Notes under the pieces: model-generated
Database searches by the model: none
What the model saw: the letters and a program-made list of their open reading frames with translations, nothing else
What the model was told of the DNA's origin: nothing
Position numbers and translations under genes: made by a program
NCBI RefSeq assembly: GCF_000717185.1
Contig: NZ_JNYE01000070.1
Location: forward strand, 5,366 to 69,365
Length of the DNA stretch: 64,000 nucleotides
Origin: Kitasatospora phosalacinea
Lineage (GTDB): Bacteria; Actinomycetota; Actinomycetes; Streptomycetales; Streptomycetaceae
Reading direction: 5' to 3'
In this document: positions 30,656 to 39,172 of the stretch, one piece after another
Layout: every line of letters starts with the position of its first letter
Numbering within the stretch: the stretch's first letter is position 1

Positions 30656-32209
30656 TCAGTACGGGCGGAGGTCGAGCAGGGGTTCGGCGTAGCGGGTGGC
30701 GCCGCAGGCGGTCAGGAACACCGGGGACTCGGCCTCGGGCAGGTGCAGCAGGCCGGCCACCCGGTGCTCGTCGAAGGAGCGGGCCGGGCGGGCGAACAGG
30801 CCGTGGGCCGCCGCGCCCAGGGTCAGCCCGTGCGAGACCCAGCCGCACCAGACCTGGAGCAGGCCCCAGGCCGCCGGGCCGAGGTCCTCGACCAGGGCCC
30901 GCAGGTCGGCCGAGAAGACCCACAGGGCGGTGGCGTGCCGGACGCCGCAGTCGTTGGCCGGGGTGAGCGGGTAGCCGAAGAGCGACTCCATCCGGCGCGG
31001 CAGCTCCGGGTCGGCCTCCCGCAACTGCAGTGCGCCGCCGACGAGTTCGTACCGGCCGGTGGGGAGGCCGGCCAGCCGCTGGGGGACGGCGGTGATCCGG
31101 ACCCGGGCGGCCACCTCGTGCAGGGCGGCCGGTGCGGGGGCCGCCGCCCAGGCCAGCAGGTCCCGCAGGCAGTCCTCGCCGCGGGTGACGGGCCGGGCCG
31201 AGAACCCGCTCAGCGGCCGCGGCACCCGGCCCGCCGACCTGTTCCACCACACCCGGGCCCAGTCCGGGCCGGGGCCCGCCGTCGCAGCGGCCGGGGGCGG
31301 CGGTTCCGGGAGCGCGCGCCCGGCGCCGGAGGGGCCCGCGGGGGCGGTCAGCCGGGGGGCGAGGGCCGCGGCGGTCTCCAGCAGGCTGGGGTGGCCGGTC
31401 TCGGCGTCCAGCAGGGCGTCCAGCTCGTCGTCCAGGGTCCCGCCGCCGACCGGTTCCAGCGGTCCGGCCGGGGGCAGCCCGCCGACCCCGTGCAGGGTGA
31501 CCACCACCGGCGCCGACCAGCTGCCCGGGCCGGTCGCGGCCACCAGCCGGGCGGCCTCGGCCACCTCCGGGCCGGAGAGCCGGACCGAGGCCCGCAGGCC
31601 GAACAGCTCGGCCGCCGCCAGCAGGCTGCGCAGGTTGATGCCGACCTCCAGGTCCGCCAGCGCGCAGCGCAGCACGCCGTAGGGCGTGGGCAGGTCGGTG
31701 TGGCGCCCGGCCAGCACGACGTTCAGGTCGTCCGGGGCGGGGCGCGGCGCCGGTCCCCCGGCCGGGCCGGGCTCCAGGTCGACCACGGCGTGCCGGTACG
31801 GGTCGAGGTACCCGGCCGGTCCCTCGGGCGGCACGGTGAAGACGTGCACCGGGAACTTGCTGCGGACGGAGGCCGTCACCCGGTGGTCGTTGGCGGGGTT
31901 CGACGGCTCCCGGCGCAACGGCCCGAACGCCGCGGCCAGCACGGCGCCCGCGACGGAGACCGGGGCGGTGGCGGATGCGGTGCCCGGGGCGGTGGCAGGG
32001 GCGGCCACCCGGCCGCCCGGGTAGGGGGCGGCGGCCAGCAGGTCGTGCACGCCGGGGGGCAGCGGGCGGCCGCGGTCGGCGCGGGCCGAGCGCGGGGGGA
32101 GGCAGGCGGTGGTCGCCACCCGCTCGTCCACGACGATCGGGTCGTGCAGCAGGCCGCGCAGCGGCCCCTGGCGCAGGGCGAAGCGGAGCACGTCGGCCGG
32201 GCCGGTCAC
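30656..32209 (-). CDS. SagB-like azoline dehydrogenase, left-arm copy
   Basis: This 517-aa FMN nitroreductase-superfamily protein is of the kind that oxidises azolines to thiazoles/oxazoles. It is a clear paralogue of the protein at 50282-51946. Shared blocks include RQGP near the start, the LLAATPYP/LLAAAPYP region, DPYRHA, a CLRDLLAWA/CLADLLAWA helix and FGLLQ/WGLLQ with HGL...AAAHGL. It also shares the ending TACGATRYAEPLLDLR versus TVCGTSRFTEPMLDLR. GTG overlaps the stop of the 109-codon fragment upstream, with GGAGGAAC as ribosome site. Its role beside a second dehydrogenase is unknown; a heterodimer or a distinct substrate is possible. Confidence 0.8.
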   Translation of the reverse strand: MTGPADVLRFALRQGPLRGLLHDPIVVDERVATTACLPPRSARADRGRPLPPGVHDLLAAAPYPGGRVAAPATAPGTASATAPVSVAGAVLAAAFGPLRREPSNPANDHRVTASVRSKFPVHVFTVPPEGPAGYLDPYRHAVVDLEPGPAGGPAPRPAPDDLNVVLAGRHTDLPTPYGVLRCALADLEVGINLRSLLAAAELFGLRASVRLSGPEVAEAARLVAATGPGSWSAPVVVTLHGVGGLPPAGPLEPVGGGTLDDELDALLDAETGHPSLLETAAALAPRLTAPAGPSGAGRALPEPPPPAAATAGPGPDWARVWWNRSAGRVPRPLSGFSARPVTRGEDCLRDLLAWAAAPAPAALHEVAARVRITAVPQRLAGLPTGRYELVGGALQLREADPELPRRMESLFGYPLTPANDCGVRHATALWVFSADLRALVEDLGPAAWGLLQVWCGWVSHGLTLGAAAHGLFARPARSFDEHRVAGLLHLPEAESPVFLTACGATRYAEPLLDLRPY

Positions 32210-32535
32210 GGTTCCTCCGGGGCTCGGGTGGGGTCGGTGGACGAGGTGGACGGGACGGGGCCGGTGGACGGGGTGGACGGGACGGGGCCGGTGGACGGGG
32301 TGGACGGGACGGGGCCGGTGGACGGGGCGGCCGGCATCGGCGTCGGCCGGTTGCCGGGGCGCCGGGTCGGGGCCCGCAGGTCGAGCGGCTGGGCCGCCGT
32401 CGGCAGGCTGCGCGGGTCGGTGCCGGTCTTCAGGGCTGCCGGTGCGCAGCGCAGCACGCCGTAGGGCGCGGGCGGGTCGGTGTCGGTGCGGCGGCCCGGA
32501 CGCGGCCGGGTGGCAGTGGGGGGCGGGCCGGTCAC
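32206..32535 (-). pseudogene. Decayed internal fragment of the dehydrogenase gene
   Basis: This 109-codon frame is bounded by GTGA overlaps on both sides, like a normal operon gene. Residues about 15-50 read GRRTDTDPPAPYGVLRCAPA followed by TDPRSLPTAAQPLDLRA. They match residues about 168-207 of the dehydrogenase that follows (GRHTDLPTPYGVLRCALADL ... INLRSLLAAAELFGLRA). The start also copies the VTGP of its neighbours. The tail is a PSTGPVPST repeat. It looks like a partial duplication of the dehydrogenase with most of the gene lost, still translated in coupling; function is doubtful. Confidence 0.7.
32236..32324. repeat. 27-bp tandem repeat (about 3.3 copies)
   Basis: Copies of ggtggacgggg tggacgggacggggcc start at 32236, 32263, 32290 and 32317. 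They encode repeated PSTGPVPST residues in the fragment gene. Confidence 0.85.
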
Positions 32536-34190
32536 GGTTCGTCGGGGGTGGTGAGCCGGACCAGGCCGCAGGGGAGGGGCAGTGGGCCGAGGACGGGGTC
32601 GGTGGCGAGTCGGTGGGCGTGGACGGTGCGGCCCCGCAGGACCCCGGGGGAGCGGAGCGCGGCTTCGAGGGCGGCGAGTTCCGCGGGGTCGGCCCACTCC
32701 AGGGCCCGGGTGCCGACGGTGGGGGCCGGGAACGGGACCAGGTCCTGCTGGAGCCCGGCCAGGGCGCGGGCCAGCGCGTTCTGGGCGGCGGCCCGGGCGG
32801 ACGGCGCCCACTGGCGGGCGAGGCGCTCGCCGGTGTCCGTGCGGGCGACGGTGACCAGGGTCCACCCGGTGCCGGGCAGGGTGCGGTGGTGGAGCCGGGC
32901 GGGCTGGTCGAAGTAGTGGGTGAGCGCCCGGCGGAGCGAGCGGGCCAGCGGGGTGGCCGTCGCGTCGTCCGGCAGCGGCGGCCCGTCGTCCTGCTGCTCC
33001 GCGGCCAGGACCCGGAGCAGGCCGTCGAGGAGCCAGCGCCGGGGCGTCGTCCCGGCGGCCGCGGTGCCGGGACGGCCGTCCTGCGTCCCGGCGTGTCCGG
33101 CGGTGGCCCGCAACAGCCGGAGCAGGGCGTCCCGCCGGGCGTCCTCGGCCTCCGTCCCCCAGCCGACCAGCAGCGGCCGGTCCGGGAGCGCGACCGCCTC
33201 CAGGGCGGCGAGGCGGAACGGCAGCCGGGGCAGTTCGAGGTCGTCCCGCCACTGCCCGAGCCCGGACCACGGGGCGGTGAGGGCCCCGTCGGGGTCGGCC
33301 GGGTCGTCGGGCCGGGCGGGCGCGCCGCCGGGGACGGGCGACCAGCGGGGGGCGTCCGGGCGGGGGGCGAACGGGTGCGGGGTCGTCCGCAGGGTGCGGC
33401 CGTGGACGAGCCGCAGGTCGGGGGTGTCGAGGCCGGTCGCGCCGAGGTGGTCGAGGACGGTGCGGGCGGCCAGCGACCCGGCGAGGGCGGCGGCGTGCAC
33501 GGCGGGCGCCCGCCCCGCGGGGTGGCTGCGGGACCAGGCGGCGGCGCGTTCGGCCGCGTCCCGGAAGGCCCGGGCCTGCGGCACGCCGCGCAGCAGCGGC
33601 CCGACCGTCCGGTGGCCGTCCCCGTCCGCGACCGGGACGTACGGGGTGCCGGGCGGCAGCAGGGCGGCGAGGGCGGGCAGGTCCGCGGGCGCGGCCGCGG
33701 CCAGGACGGCGGCCGCGGCGCCGGGCCCCGGCCGGTCGGTGACGGTGCCGACGCCCAGCCGGAGCAGCCCGCGGGTGGCGCTGCGGGCGGCCGGGCCGGT
33801 GCCCAGCACGGCGACCTCGGCCGCGCGCAGGGCGGCGAAGGCGGCGTACGGCTCGGCGCAGTGCTCCTCGTAGTGGGCGAGGGACTCCGCGTACCGCTCC
33901 GCCGTCCCGGGGTCGGGGACGGGGCCGCCCGCCCGGTCGGGGTCGAACAGCAGGCCCTGGCCGAGCAGCGCCGCCAGCACCTGCCGCAGGGCGGCCCGCT
34001 CGGCCGGGTCGGCGACCGGGCCGAGCAGGTCCGCGGTGTCGGCGCCGTCGGTGAGGTCGCCGAGCCGGTCGTCCAGCAGGCGCTGCACGGACGGCGGGGC
34101 GGACAGCACGAAGGCGCGGTCGGCCCGCGCGCAGTGCAGGCCGCGCGCCACCGGGACGAAGTGCGCCCCGGGCCGGAGCTTCACCCTCAT
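32532..34190 (-). CDS. RRE/ocin-ThiF-like cyclodehydratase partner, left-arm copy
   Basis: This 552-aa protein is a paralogue of the one at 46495-48237. The N-terminal about 90 residues (MRVKLRPGAHFVPVARGLHC) correspond to the leader-binding RRE/PqqD-like region, and a ThiF/E1-like domain follows (VAVLGTGPAARSATRGLLRLG). The C-terminal part ends DPVLGPLPLPCGLVRL, against DPVAGPIPLHCGPVKL in the paralogue. In azole RiPPs such proteins present the precursor to the YcaO enzyme. No YcaO accompanies this copy. The ATG overlaps the LanB-like stop. Confidence 0.85.
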   Translation of the reverse strand: MRVKLRPGAHFVPVARGLHCARADRAFVLSAPPSVQRLLDDRLGDLTDGADTADLLGPVADPAERAALRQVLAALLGQGLLFDPDRAGGPVPDPGTAERYAESLAHYEEHCAEPYAAFAALRAAEVAVLGTGPAARSATRGLLRLGVGTVTDRPGPGAAAAVLAAAAPADLPALAALLPPGTPYVPVADGDGHRTVGPLLRGVPQARAFRDAAERAAAWSRSHPAGRAPAVHAAALAGSLAARTVLDHLGATGLDTPDLRLVHGRTLRTTPHPFAPRPDAPRWSPVPGGAPARPDDPADPDGALTAPWSGLGQWRDDLELPRLPFRLAALEAVALPDRPLLVGWGTEAEDARRDALLRLLRATAGHAGTQDGRPGTAAAGTTPRRWLLDGLLRVLAAEQQDDGPPLPDDATATPLARSLRRALTHYFDQPARLHHRTLPGTGWTLVTVARTDTGERLARQWAPSARAAAQNALARALAGLQQDLVPFPAPTVGTRALEWADPAELAALEAALRSPGVLRGRTVHAHRLATDPVLGPLPLPCGLVRLTTPDEP

Positions 34191-36583
34191 GTCCGCACTC
34201 CGCCCTGGAAGCGCCCGCCGGGGGCGCGGTCGTACTCGAGGACCCACTCCACGGCGTGCACGCCCTCCCGCACACCGGCGGGGACCTCCTCCAGGTGGCC
34301 GCCCGCGGGGAGTTCGCGGACGGCCCCGGCCAGCAGGGCGCTGCCGAGGTCGGTGTAGCGGGTGCGGTCGGCGGCGGTCGGCGGCGGGCCGAGCAGGCCG
34401 TCCGGATCGGGGCCGGACGGGCCCGGCCCGACCAGCAGCAGCTCCTCGGGGGCGCCGTGGGCGGCCCGCCAGTCGGCGAGCGCGCAGAGCAGCCCGGGCC
34501 CGTCGGCGGCGACGGGCAGGTCCGCGCCCGGGTACCAGCGGCGGCCCTGCAGCACCACCCGGCCCGCCGTCAGCCGGGGCAGCGCGAGGGTACCGCCGGT
34601 GCGCCCCCCGGGCGCGGCCCGCAGCAGGTCGGCGGCGGCCTCGCCGAGCGGGTCGGGGCGGAGGCGGCCGGTGCCGTGCAGCCACAGGGCGATCCGCATC
34701 GGCGGCGCGAGCCGCCCGGGCCTGGCCAGGGCCGGGGAGTGCACGGCGACCGGGGCGCCGTCCGGGTCGAGCAGCTCCAGGCCGTCGGTGCGCGGGTCGT
34801 GGGCCAGGGTGAGGCCGAACCAGCCGACCGGGTCGATCCGGCCCGGGAGCAGCGGCGGGCGGTGGTTGGCGTCCAGCCCGTGCAGCCCGCGGTCCTCCAG
34901 CAGCACGGCGGGCCCCGCGGCGCGCGCCAGCCGCTCGGCCAGCCGGGCGCCGAGCGCGGCGTCCGCCCCGGCGTACCGCAGCGCGGAACTCCCGCCGCCG
35001 GGCAGGTAGCCCCGCACCACCAGCCGGTCGCCGACCGGCCGGACCAGCACCCCGTACGAGGCGGACGGGCGGCGGAAGCGGGCGGGGAGGTCGGCGGCGA
35101 GGGCGGCCAGTTCGGCCGGGTCGAGCGCGAGCTCGGGGGCGCCGGGGGAGCCGGGGGAACCGGCGGCTGCGGCGGTCGCAGGGGCGGTCGCGGCGGCGAT
35201 CCGTTCGCCGAGCAGGGCCCGGGCGGCGGCGCGCAGCCGCAGCAGCTCGGTCAGCGAGCCGTCGGCCGGGCCGAAGTCGGTGCTGCTGGCAGGCGTCAGC
35301 AGCCCGGCCCGGCGCACCACCACGGCGACCAGGTCGGCCGCGCAGTCGGCCAGCCGGACGCGGGCACCGGGGCCGAACCGCTCGGTGAACGCCGCGACCA
35401 GCAGCGCCCGGGCTTCGTGCACCCGGTCGGACAGGGCGGCGAACTCCAGCACCCGCGCCAGGTCGTCCAGGGCCGCCCGGTGCGGCGCCGCGGCGACCTC
35501 GACCGGCGGCAGCACGTACTCCTCGGTCACCCGCAGCCCGACCGGGTGCGCGAGCAGCGCGTTGAGGGCCCGCTGGTCGTCGGCCAGCGGCGCCAGTGCC
35601 CCGGGCCGGTCGTCCGCGGCGGCGTCCAGCCGCTGCTGGACCCCGGCGAGCAGCTCGGCCGCCCGGGGACGGCGACCGGTCAGCAGGGCGGCGGCGGCCG
35701 CCGCGGGCCGCTCGTCCAGACTGTCGAACTCGGCCGCACCGACCAGGAGTTGCAACTCCACGGCGGACGCCACCAGGGCACCGGCCGCCTCCCGCCCCAG
35801 GCCGAGCGCGGCAGCCACCTCCCGGACCAGCACCCCGGCGGGCAACGGCCCGAGCTCGACCGGACCGAGCAGGGCCCGGACCTTCCCGGTCAGCGGCGTG
35901 GCCACCAGCCGGAGCTGCCCGCCGTCGCGACGGTGGAACCGCACCTGGGAGGGCAGACGGCGCAGCGTCCAGTTGGCACGCAGCAGCGCCGGCAGCACCC
36001 CGGCTCCGGTTTCGGTTTCGGTTCCGGTTCCGGCGCTGGTCCCGGTCCCAGCCCCGGCCGCCGGGGCGGACAGCAGGCCGTCGATCGCCATCGCCAGCTG
36101 CGGCCGGTCCAGTGCCAGGACGGAGCGGCCGCCGGTCGGGTCGGCTCCGGGGCGGTCCAGTGGGGCGCCGTGTTCGTCCCAGTGGCCCAGGGCGACGGCG
36201 GTGTGCGCGGTCGGTGGGCCGAGCCGCAGCACCGCCCGGGAGAACTGCTCCAGGACGGCGGGCTCCGGGTCGCTGCCGCGCTCCGGGTCGCTGCCGGGTT
36301 CCGGTGCGGACGGTTCCGGCGCGGCGAGGTAGGTGCTCGCCGGGGTGCCGGGCAGGCCGGCGGCCAGGGGCGAGCGGAAGCCCTCGTCGAGCAGGGCCGA
36401 GCGCAGTGCGGCGCGTTCCTGCGGCAGCGCTCCGGCGTGGGCGGCCGCGACCCGCCGCTCGGCGGCTCCCCGGTCGGGGGCGTCGGGCAGGGCGGCGAGG
36501 GCGGCGCGCAGTTCGGGCGAGGTGAGGCGGCGGCCGGGGACGCGTCCGAGCAGCAGGAGGGGGACGTCGGCGGGCCCGGTCAC
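34187..36583 (-). CDS. LanB-like glutamylation-domain paralogue, probably altered
   Basis: This 798-aa protein aligns with the LanB at 43913-46498. Shared blocks include FTERFGPGARV, FGPADGSLTEL, PSASYGVLV, LLEDRGLHG, VVLQGRRWYPG, YTDLGSALL and VEWVLEYD. The N-terminal active region has diverged. The basic segment RQRKSERG with SPLSRLT in the other copy is SDPEPAV with GPPTAHT here, and the N-terminus is about 60 residues shorter. LanB N-domains transfer Glu from tRNA to Ser/Thr and need conserved basic residues, so this copy may be inactive and serve as scaffold or partner. GTGA overlaps with the flavin enzyme gene. Confidence 0.82.
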   Translation of the reverse strand: MTGPADVPLLLLGRVPGRRLTSPELRAALAALPDAPDRGAAERRVAAAHAGALPQERAALRSALLDEGFRSPLAAGLPGTPASTYLAAPEPSAPEPGSDPERGSDPEPAVLEQFSRAVLRLGPPTAHTAVALGHWDEHGAPLDRPGADPTGGRSVLALDRPQLAMAIDGLLSAPAAGAGTGTSAGTGTETETGAGVLPALLRANWTLRRLPSQVRFHRRDGGQLRLVATPLTGKVRALLGPVELGPLPAGVLVREVAAALGLGREAAGALVASAVELQLLVGAAEFDSLDERPAAAAAALLTGRRPRAAELLAGVQQRLDAAADDRPGALAPLADDQRALNALLAHPVGLRVTEEYVLPPVEVAAAPHRAALDDLARVLEFAALSDRVHEARALLVAAFTERFGPGARVRLADCAADLVAVVVRRAGLLTPASSTDFGPADGSLTELLRLRAAARALLGERIAAATAPATAAAAGSPGSPGAPELALDPAELAALAADLPARFRRPSASYGVLVRPVGDRLVVRGYLPGGGSSALRYAGADAALGARLAERLARAAGPAVLLEDRGLHGLDANHRPPLLPGRIDPVGWFGLTLAHDPRTDGLELLDPDGAPVAVHSPALARPGRLAPPMRIALWLHGTGRLRPDPLGEAAADLLRAAPGGRTGGTLALPRLTAGRVVLQGRRWYPGADLPVAADGPGLLCALADWRAAHGAPEELLLVGPGPSGPDPDGLLGPPPTAADRTRYTDLGSALLAGAVRELPAGGHLEEVPAGVREGVHAVEWVLEYDRAPGGRFQGGVRT

Positions 36584-37710
36584 GCGTCGGCCCCGGCGGT
36601 CGGAGCGGCCCCGGCGGCACCGGCAGCCACGGCAGCCCCGTCGGTCGCGGCGGTCGCGGCGAGGGCGTCGAGCCGGGGCCGGACCTGGTCGGCGAAGAGT
36701 TCCACCGAGCGCAGGGCGTCGGTGCCGCCGAAGCCGCCGAAGTCGGCCTGCCAGAGGATGCCGTCCACGCCGGCCCGTTCCTGGAAGCGGCCGATCTGGT
36801 CGGCGACGTGCTCGGGCGAGCCGACGAACGCGGTGCCGGTGGCCCGCAGGTCGCGCGCGGTCAGGGTGCGGACCACGTGGCCGAGGCCGGTGTACTGCGC
36901 GTAGTCGGTGGAGACGGTCTCGTCCCAGGTGCCCAGGGCGGACGCCCAGACCCGCAGGTACTCGTTCAGGTGCGGGTCGGCGAGTTCGCGGGCCTTCTGG
37001 TCGGTCTCGGCGACCAGCAGCGGCAGGCTGGCCATCACGCGGGGGGTGCCGTCGGGGTGGTGGGCGGCGAACGACGCCCGGTAGCGGGCGGTCAGCGTGG
37101 TGTCGAACTCGCGGCCGGTCGGGGTGATCAGCAGGCCGTGGCCGGCGCGGCCGATCCGGTCGAAGCTCTCGGGGGTCTGCACGGCGGCGACCCAGAACGG
37201 GGGCCGCGGGGCCTGGGTGGGCCGGGGGAGGACGGTGGCGTCGCGGAAGGCGAAGTACGGGGTGTCCTCGGTGACGCGTTCCTCGGTGAGCAGGCGGTGC
37301 ACCGCCGCGACGGTGGCTTCGAAGCGCTGCCGGCTGCCGTCCATCGGCACCTGGAAGGCCTGGAACTCGTGCGGCAGGTAGGCGCGGGCGAAGCCGACCT
37401 CCAGGCGTCCGCCGCTGATCGCGTCGACCATGGCGATGTAGGAGGCGAGCTTTACGGGGTGGTGGAAGACCGGCAGGGTGCAGCCGGTGATCAGCCGGAT
37501 CCGCCGGGTCCGCGCGGCGACCGCGGCCAGGAAGGTCAGCGGGCTGGGACAGTAGCCGCCGTAGGGGTGCAGGTAGTGCTCGGTCATCTTGACGTAGTCC
37601 AGGCCGGACTCGTCGGCGAGCCGGCACAGGTCGAGGACCTCGCGGTAGTAGTCGGCCGGGGACTTGGTCTCCGGTGAGGAGTCGGGCAGGAAGGAGACGC
37701 CGAAGCGCAC
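36580..37710 (-). CDS. Luciferase-like (LLM) flavin-dependent oxidoreductase
   Basis: This 376-aa TIM-barrel protein of the bacterial luciferase-like superfamily uses FMNH2 or F420. Typical segments are VRFGVSFLPD at the start, DYVKMTEHYLHPYGGYCPSP near residue 40, ITGCTLPVFHHPVKLA near 75, and GRLEVGFARAYLPHEF near 105. The C-terminal FVGSPEHVADQIGRF follows. GAGGAG precedes the GTG. Within a RiPP arm it could hydroxylate a residue, or reduce dehydroamino acids as F420-dependent LxmJ-type enzymes do. The choice cannot be made from sequence. Confidence 0.85.
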   Translation of the reverse strand: MRFGVSFLPDSSPETKSPADYYREVLDLCRLADESGLDYVKMTEHYLHPYGGYCPSPLTFLAAVAARTRRIRLITGCTLPVFHHPVKLASYIAMVDAISGGRLEVGFARAYLPHEFQAFQVPMDGSRQRFEATVAAVHRLLTEERVTEDTPYFAFRDATVLPRPTQAPRPPFWVAAVQTPESFDRIGRAGHGLLITPTGREFDTTLTARYRASFAAHHPDGTPRVMASLPLLVAETDQKARELADPHLNEYLRVWASALGTWDETVSTDYAQYTGLGHVVRTLTARDLRATGTAFVGSPEHVADQIGRFQERAGVDGILWQADFGGFGGTDALRSVELFADQVRPRLDALAATAATDGAAVAAGAAGAAPTAGADA

Positions 37711-37721
37711 GGGGTCACTCC

Positions 37722-39044
37722 TCACGGGAGGGGGCGGTCGGGGGCGGGCGGGCCGAGCAGCACCGCGGCGTACGCCTCGGGGCGCAGGTGGGCGGCGGCG
37801 GCCGCCCGGACCTCGTCGTCGGGGACGGTGCGGACCAGGGCGGCGACGGTGTCGGGCCAGTCGAGGGGCAGGCCGGCCAGCAGCGGTCCGTGCAGGCTGT
37901 CGGCCAGGCCCTTCTGGGTGGAGCGGACCAGGGCCTGGACGCCGAGGGCGTAGCCGCGGGCGGCGGCGATCTCCGCGCCGGTCGGGGGCCGGTCGCCGGA
38001 GACCGCGGCGAGTTCGTCGAGGGTGCCGTCGACGGCGGCGGCGGCGTGCTGCGGGGCGCTGGCGAACTGGACGGTGCCGAGCGCGGAGCCGGTGCGCTGC
38101 TCGATCGCGGACCGGCCGCTGTAGATCCGGCCCTCGCGTTCGCGCAGCCGCTGCACCAGGCGCGAGGAGAAGTGGCCGCCGAAGACCTGGTCGGCGAGCA
38201 GCAGCGCCGGGTAGCCCGGGTCGGTGCGGACCAGGGACGGGGCGGCCAGCCGGGCCTCGCACTGCCGGGCCCCGGGGGAGGGGACGGCCAGCACGGGCTC
38301 GCCCCGGTGGGCGGGGGCGGGCAGCGGCGCCATCCGCACCGCCCGGTGCGGGGACGACCAGCCGCCCAGCAGGCGGGCCGTCTCCGCGACCGCCCGGTCG
38401 GGGCGGACGTCCCCGACCAGGAGCAGGACCGCGCCGCGCGGCACCAGGGCGGTCCGGTGCAGGGCGGCGACCTCGTCCCGGCCGACGTCCGCGACCTGCT
38501 CCTCGGCGGGGGTCTCCCGGGTGGCGGGGTGGTCGCCGAAGCAGTGGCGCAGCAGGGCGGCCCGGGCGGCCCGGGCGGGCATCGACCCGGTGAGCCGGAC
38601 CCGGTGCAGCAGCCGTTCGCGCTCGGCCGCCAGCACGGTCGGCTCGTACCCGGCGCCGGTGAGGCAGTCGGCGAGCACGGCGAGCAGCCGGGGCAGGCCC
38701 TCGGCCAGCACCTGCCCGGTGACCAGCAGTTCCTCCGGTCCGACCACGGCCTTCAGGCTGCCGCCCACGGCGGCGAGCGCGTCGTCGACGGCGGCCCGGT
38801 CGGCCCCGGGGCCGCCGGCCAGCAGGGTGCAGGAGAGCAGCTCGGCGGCGGCCGCGTGCCGGGCGGTGGAGCCGCCGAAGGGCACGCCCAGGCGGAGCTG
38901 GACGACGGGGGCGGTGGCGCGGCGGGCCGCCACCACGCGCAGCCCGGTCGGCAGGACGGTGTCGACGGCCTCCAGCGGCGGGACGGGCCGCGGCGGGGCG
39001 AGCGGCGGCAGGAGGACGGCCCCGGGGGCGGCGGCGGGGGTCAT
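37722..39044 (-). CDS. M16 peptidase-like protein, non-catalytic subunit
   Basis: This 440-aa M16-fold protein lacks the zinc motif: the HxxEH position reads RHAAAAELL. It keeps the C-terminal M16 features, such as GGHFSSRLVQRLREREGRIY with the Arg/Tyr substrate-binding pair. Such inactive subunits pair with an active partner, here the adjacent 39173-40276 protein. AlbE/AlbF of subtilosin form a comparable M16 pair in a RiPP pathway. An ATG start is used, 14 bases from the edge of a 30-bp repeat array. Confidence 0.87.
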   Translation of the reverse strand: MTPAAAPGAVLLPPLAPPRPVPPLEAVDTVLPTGLRVVAARRATAPVVQLRLGVPFGGSTARHAAAAELLSCTLLAGGPGADRAAVDDALAAVGGSLKAVVGPEELLVTGQVLAEGLPRLLAVLADCLTGAGYEPTVLAAERERLLHRVRLTGSMPARAARAALLRHCFGDHPATRETPAEEQVADVGRDEVAALHRTALVPRGAVLLLVGDVRPDRAVAETARLLGGWSSPHRAVRMAPLPAPAHRGEPVLAVPSPGARQCEARLAAPSLVRTDPGYPALLLADQVFGGHFSSRLVQRLREREGRIYSGRSAIEQRTGSALGTVQFASAPQHAAAAVDGTLDELAAVSGDRPPTGAEIAAARGYALGVQALVRSTQKGLADSLHGPLLAGLPLDWPDTVAALVRTVPDDEVRAAAAAHLRPEAYAAVLLGPPAPDRPLP

Positions 39045-39057
39045 CGGCGGGCCCCCC

Positions 39058-39172
39058 GTCCAACGGCGGGTCGGACCGCGGCCGGGCGTCCAACGGCGGG
39101 TCGGACCGCGGCCGGGCGTCCAACGGCGGGTCGGACCGCGGCCGGGCGTCCAACGGCGGGTCGGACCGCGGC
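39058..39172. repeat. 30-bp tandem repeat, four copies
   Basis: Copies of gtccaacggcgggtcggacc plus gcggccgggc begin at 39058, 39088, 39118 and 39148, with no spacers. The array fills the gap between the two M16 genes and its last unit touches the stop codon of the catalytic subunit. In one minus-strand frame the array encodes GRGPTRRWTP repeats that run in frame into the second M16 gene. Confidence 0.9.

Noticed and set aside
32206..32535. Possible second precursor peptide in the left arm
   Set aside because: Its middle matches the adjacent dehydrogenase and its tail is a PSTGPV repeat without Cys. A decayed duplicate explains it better.
39058..39172. CRISPR-like array
   Set aside because: Units are contiguous 30-bp tandem copies with no spacers and no cas genes nearby.
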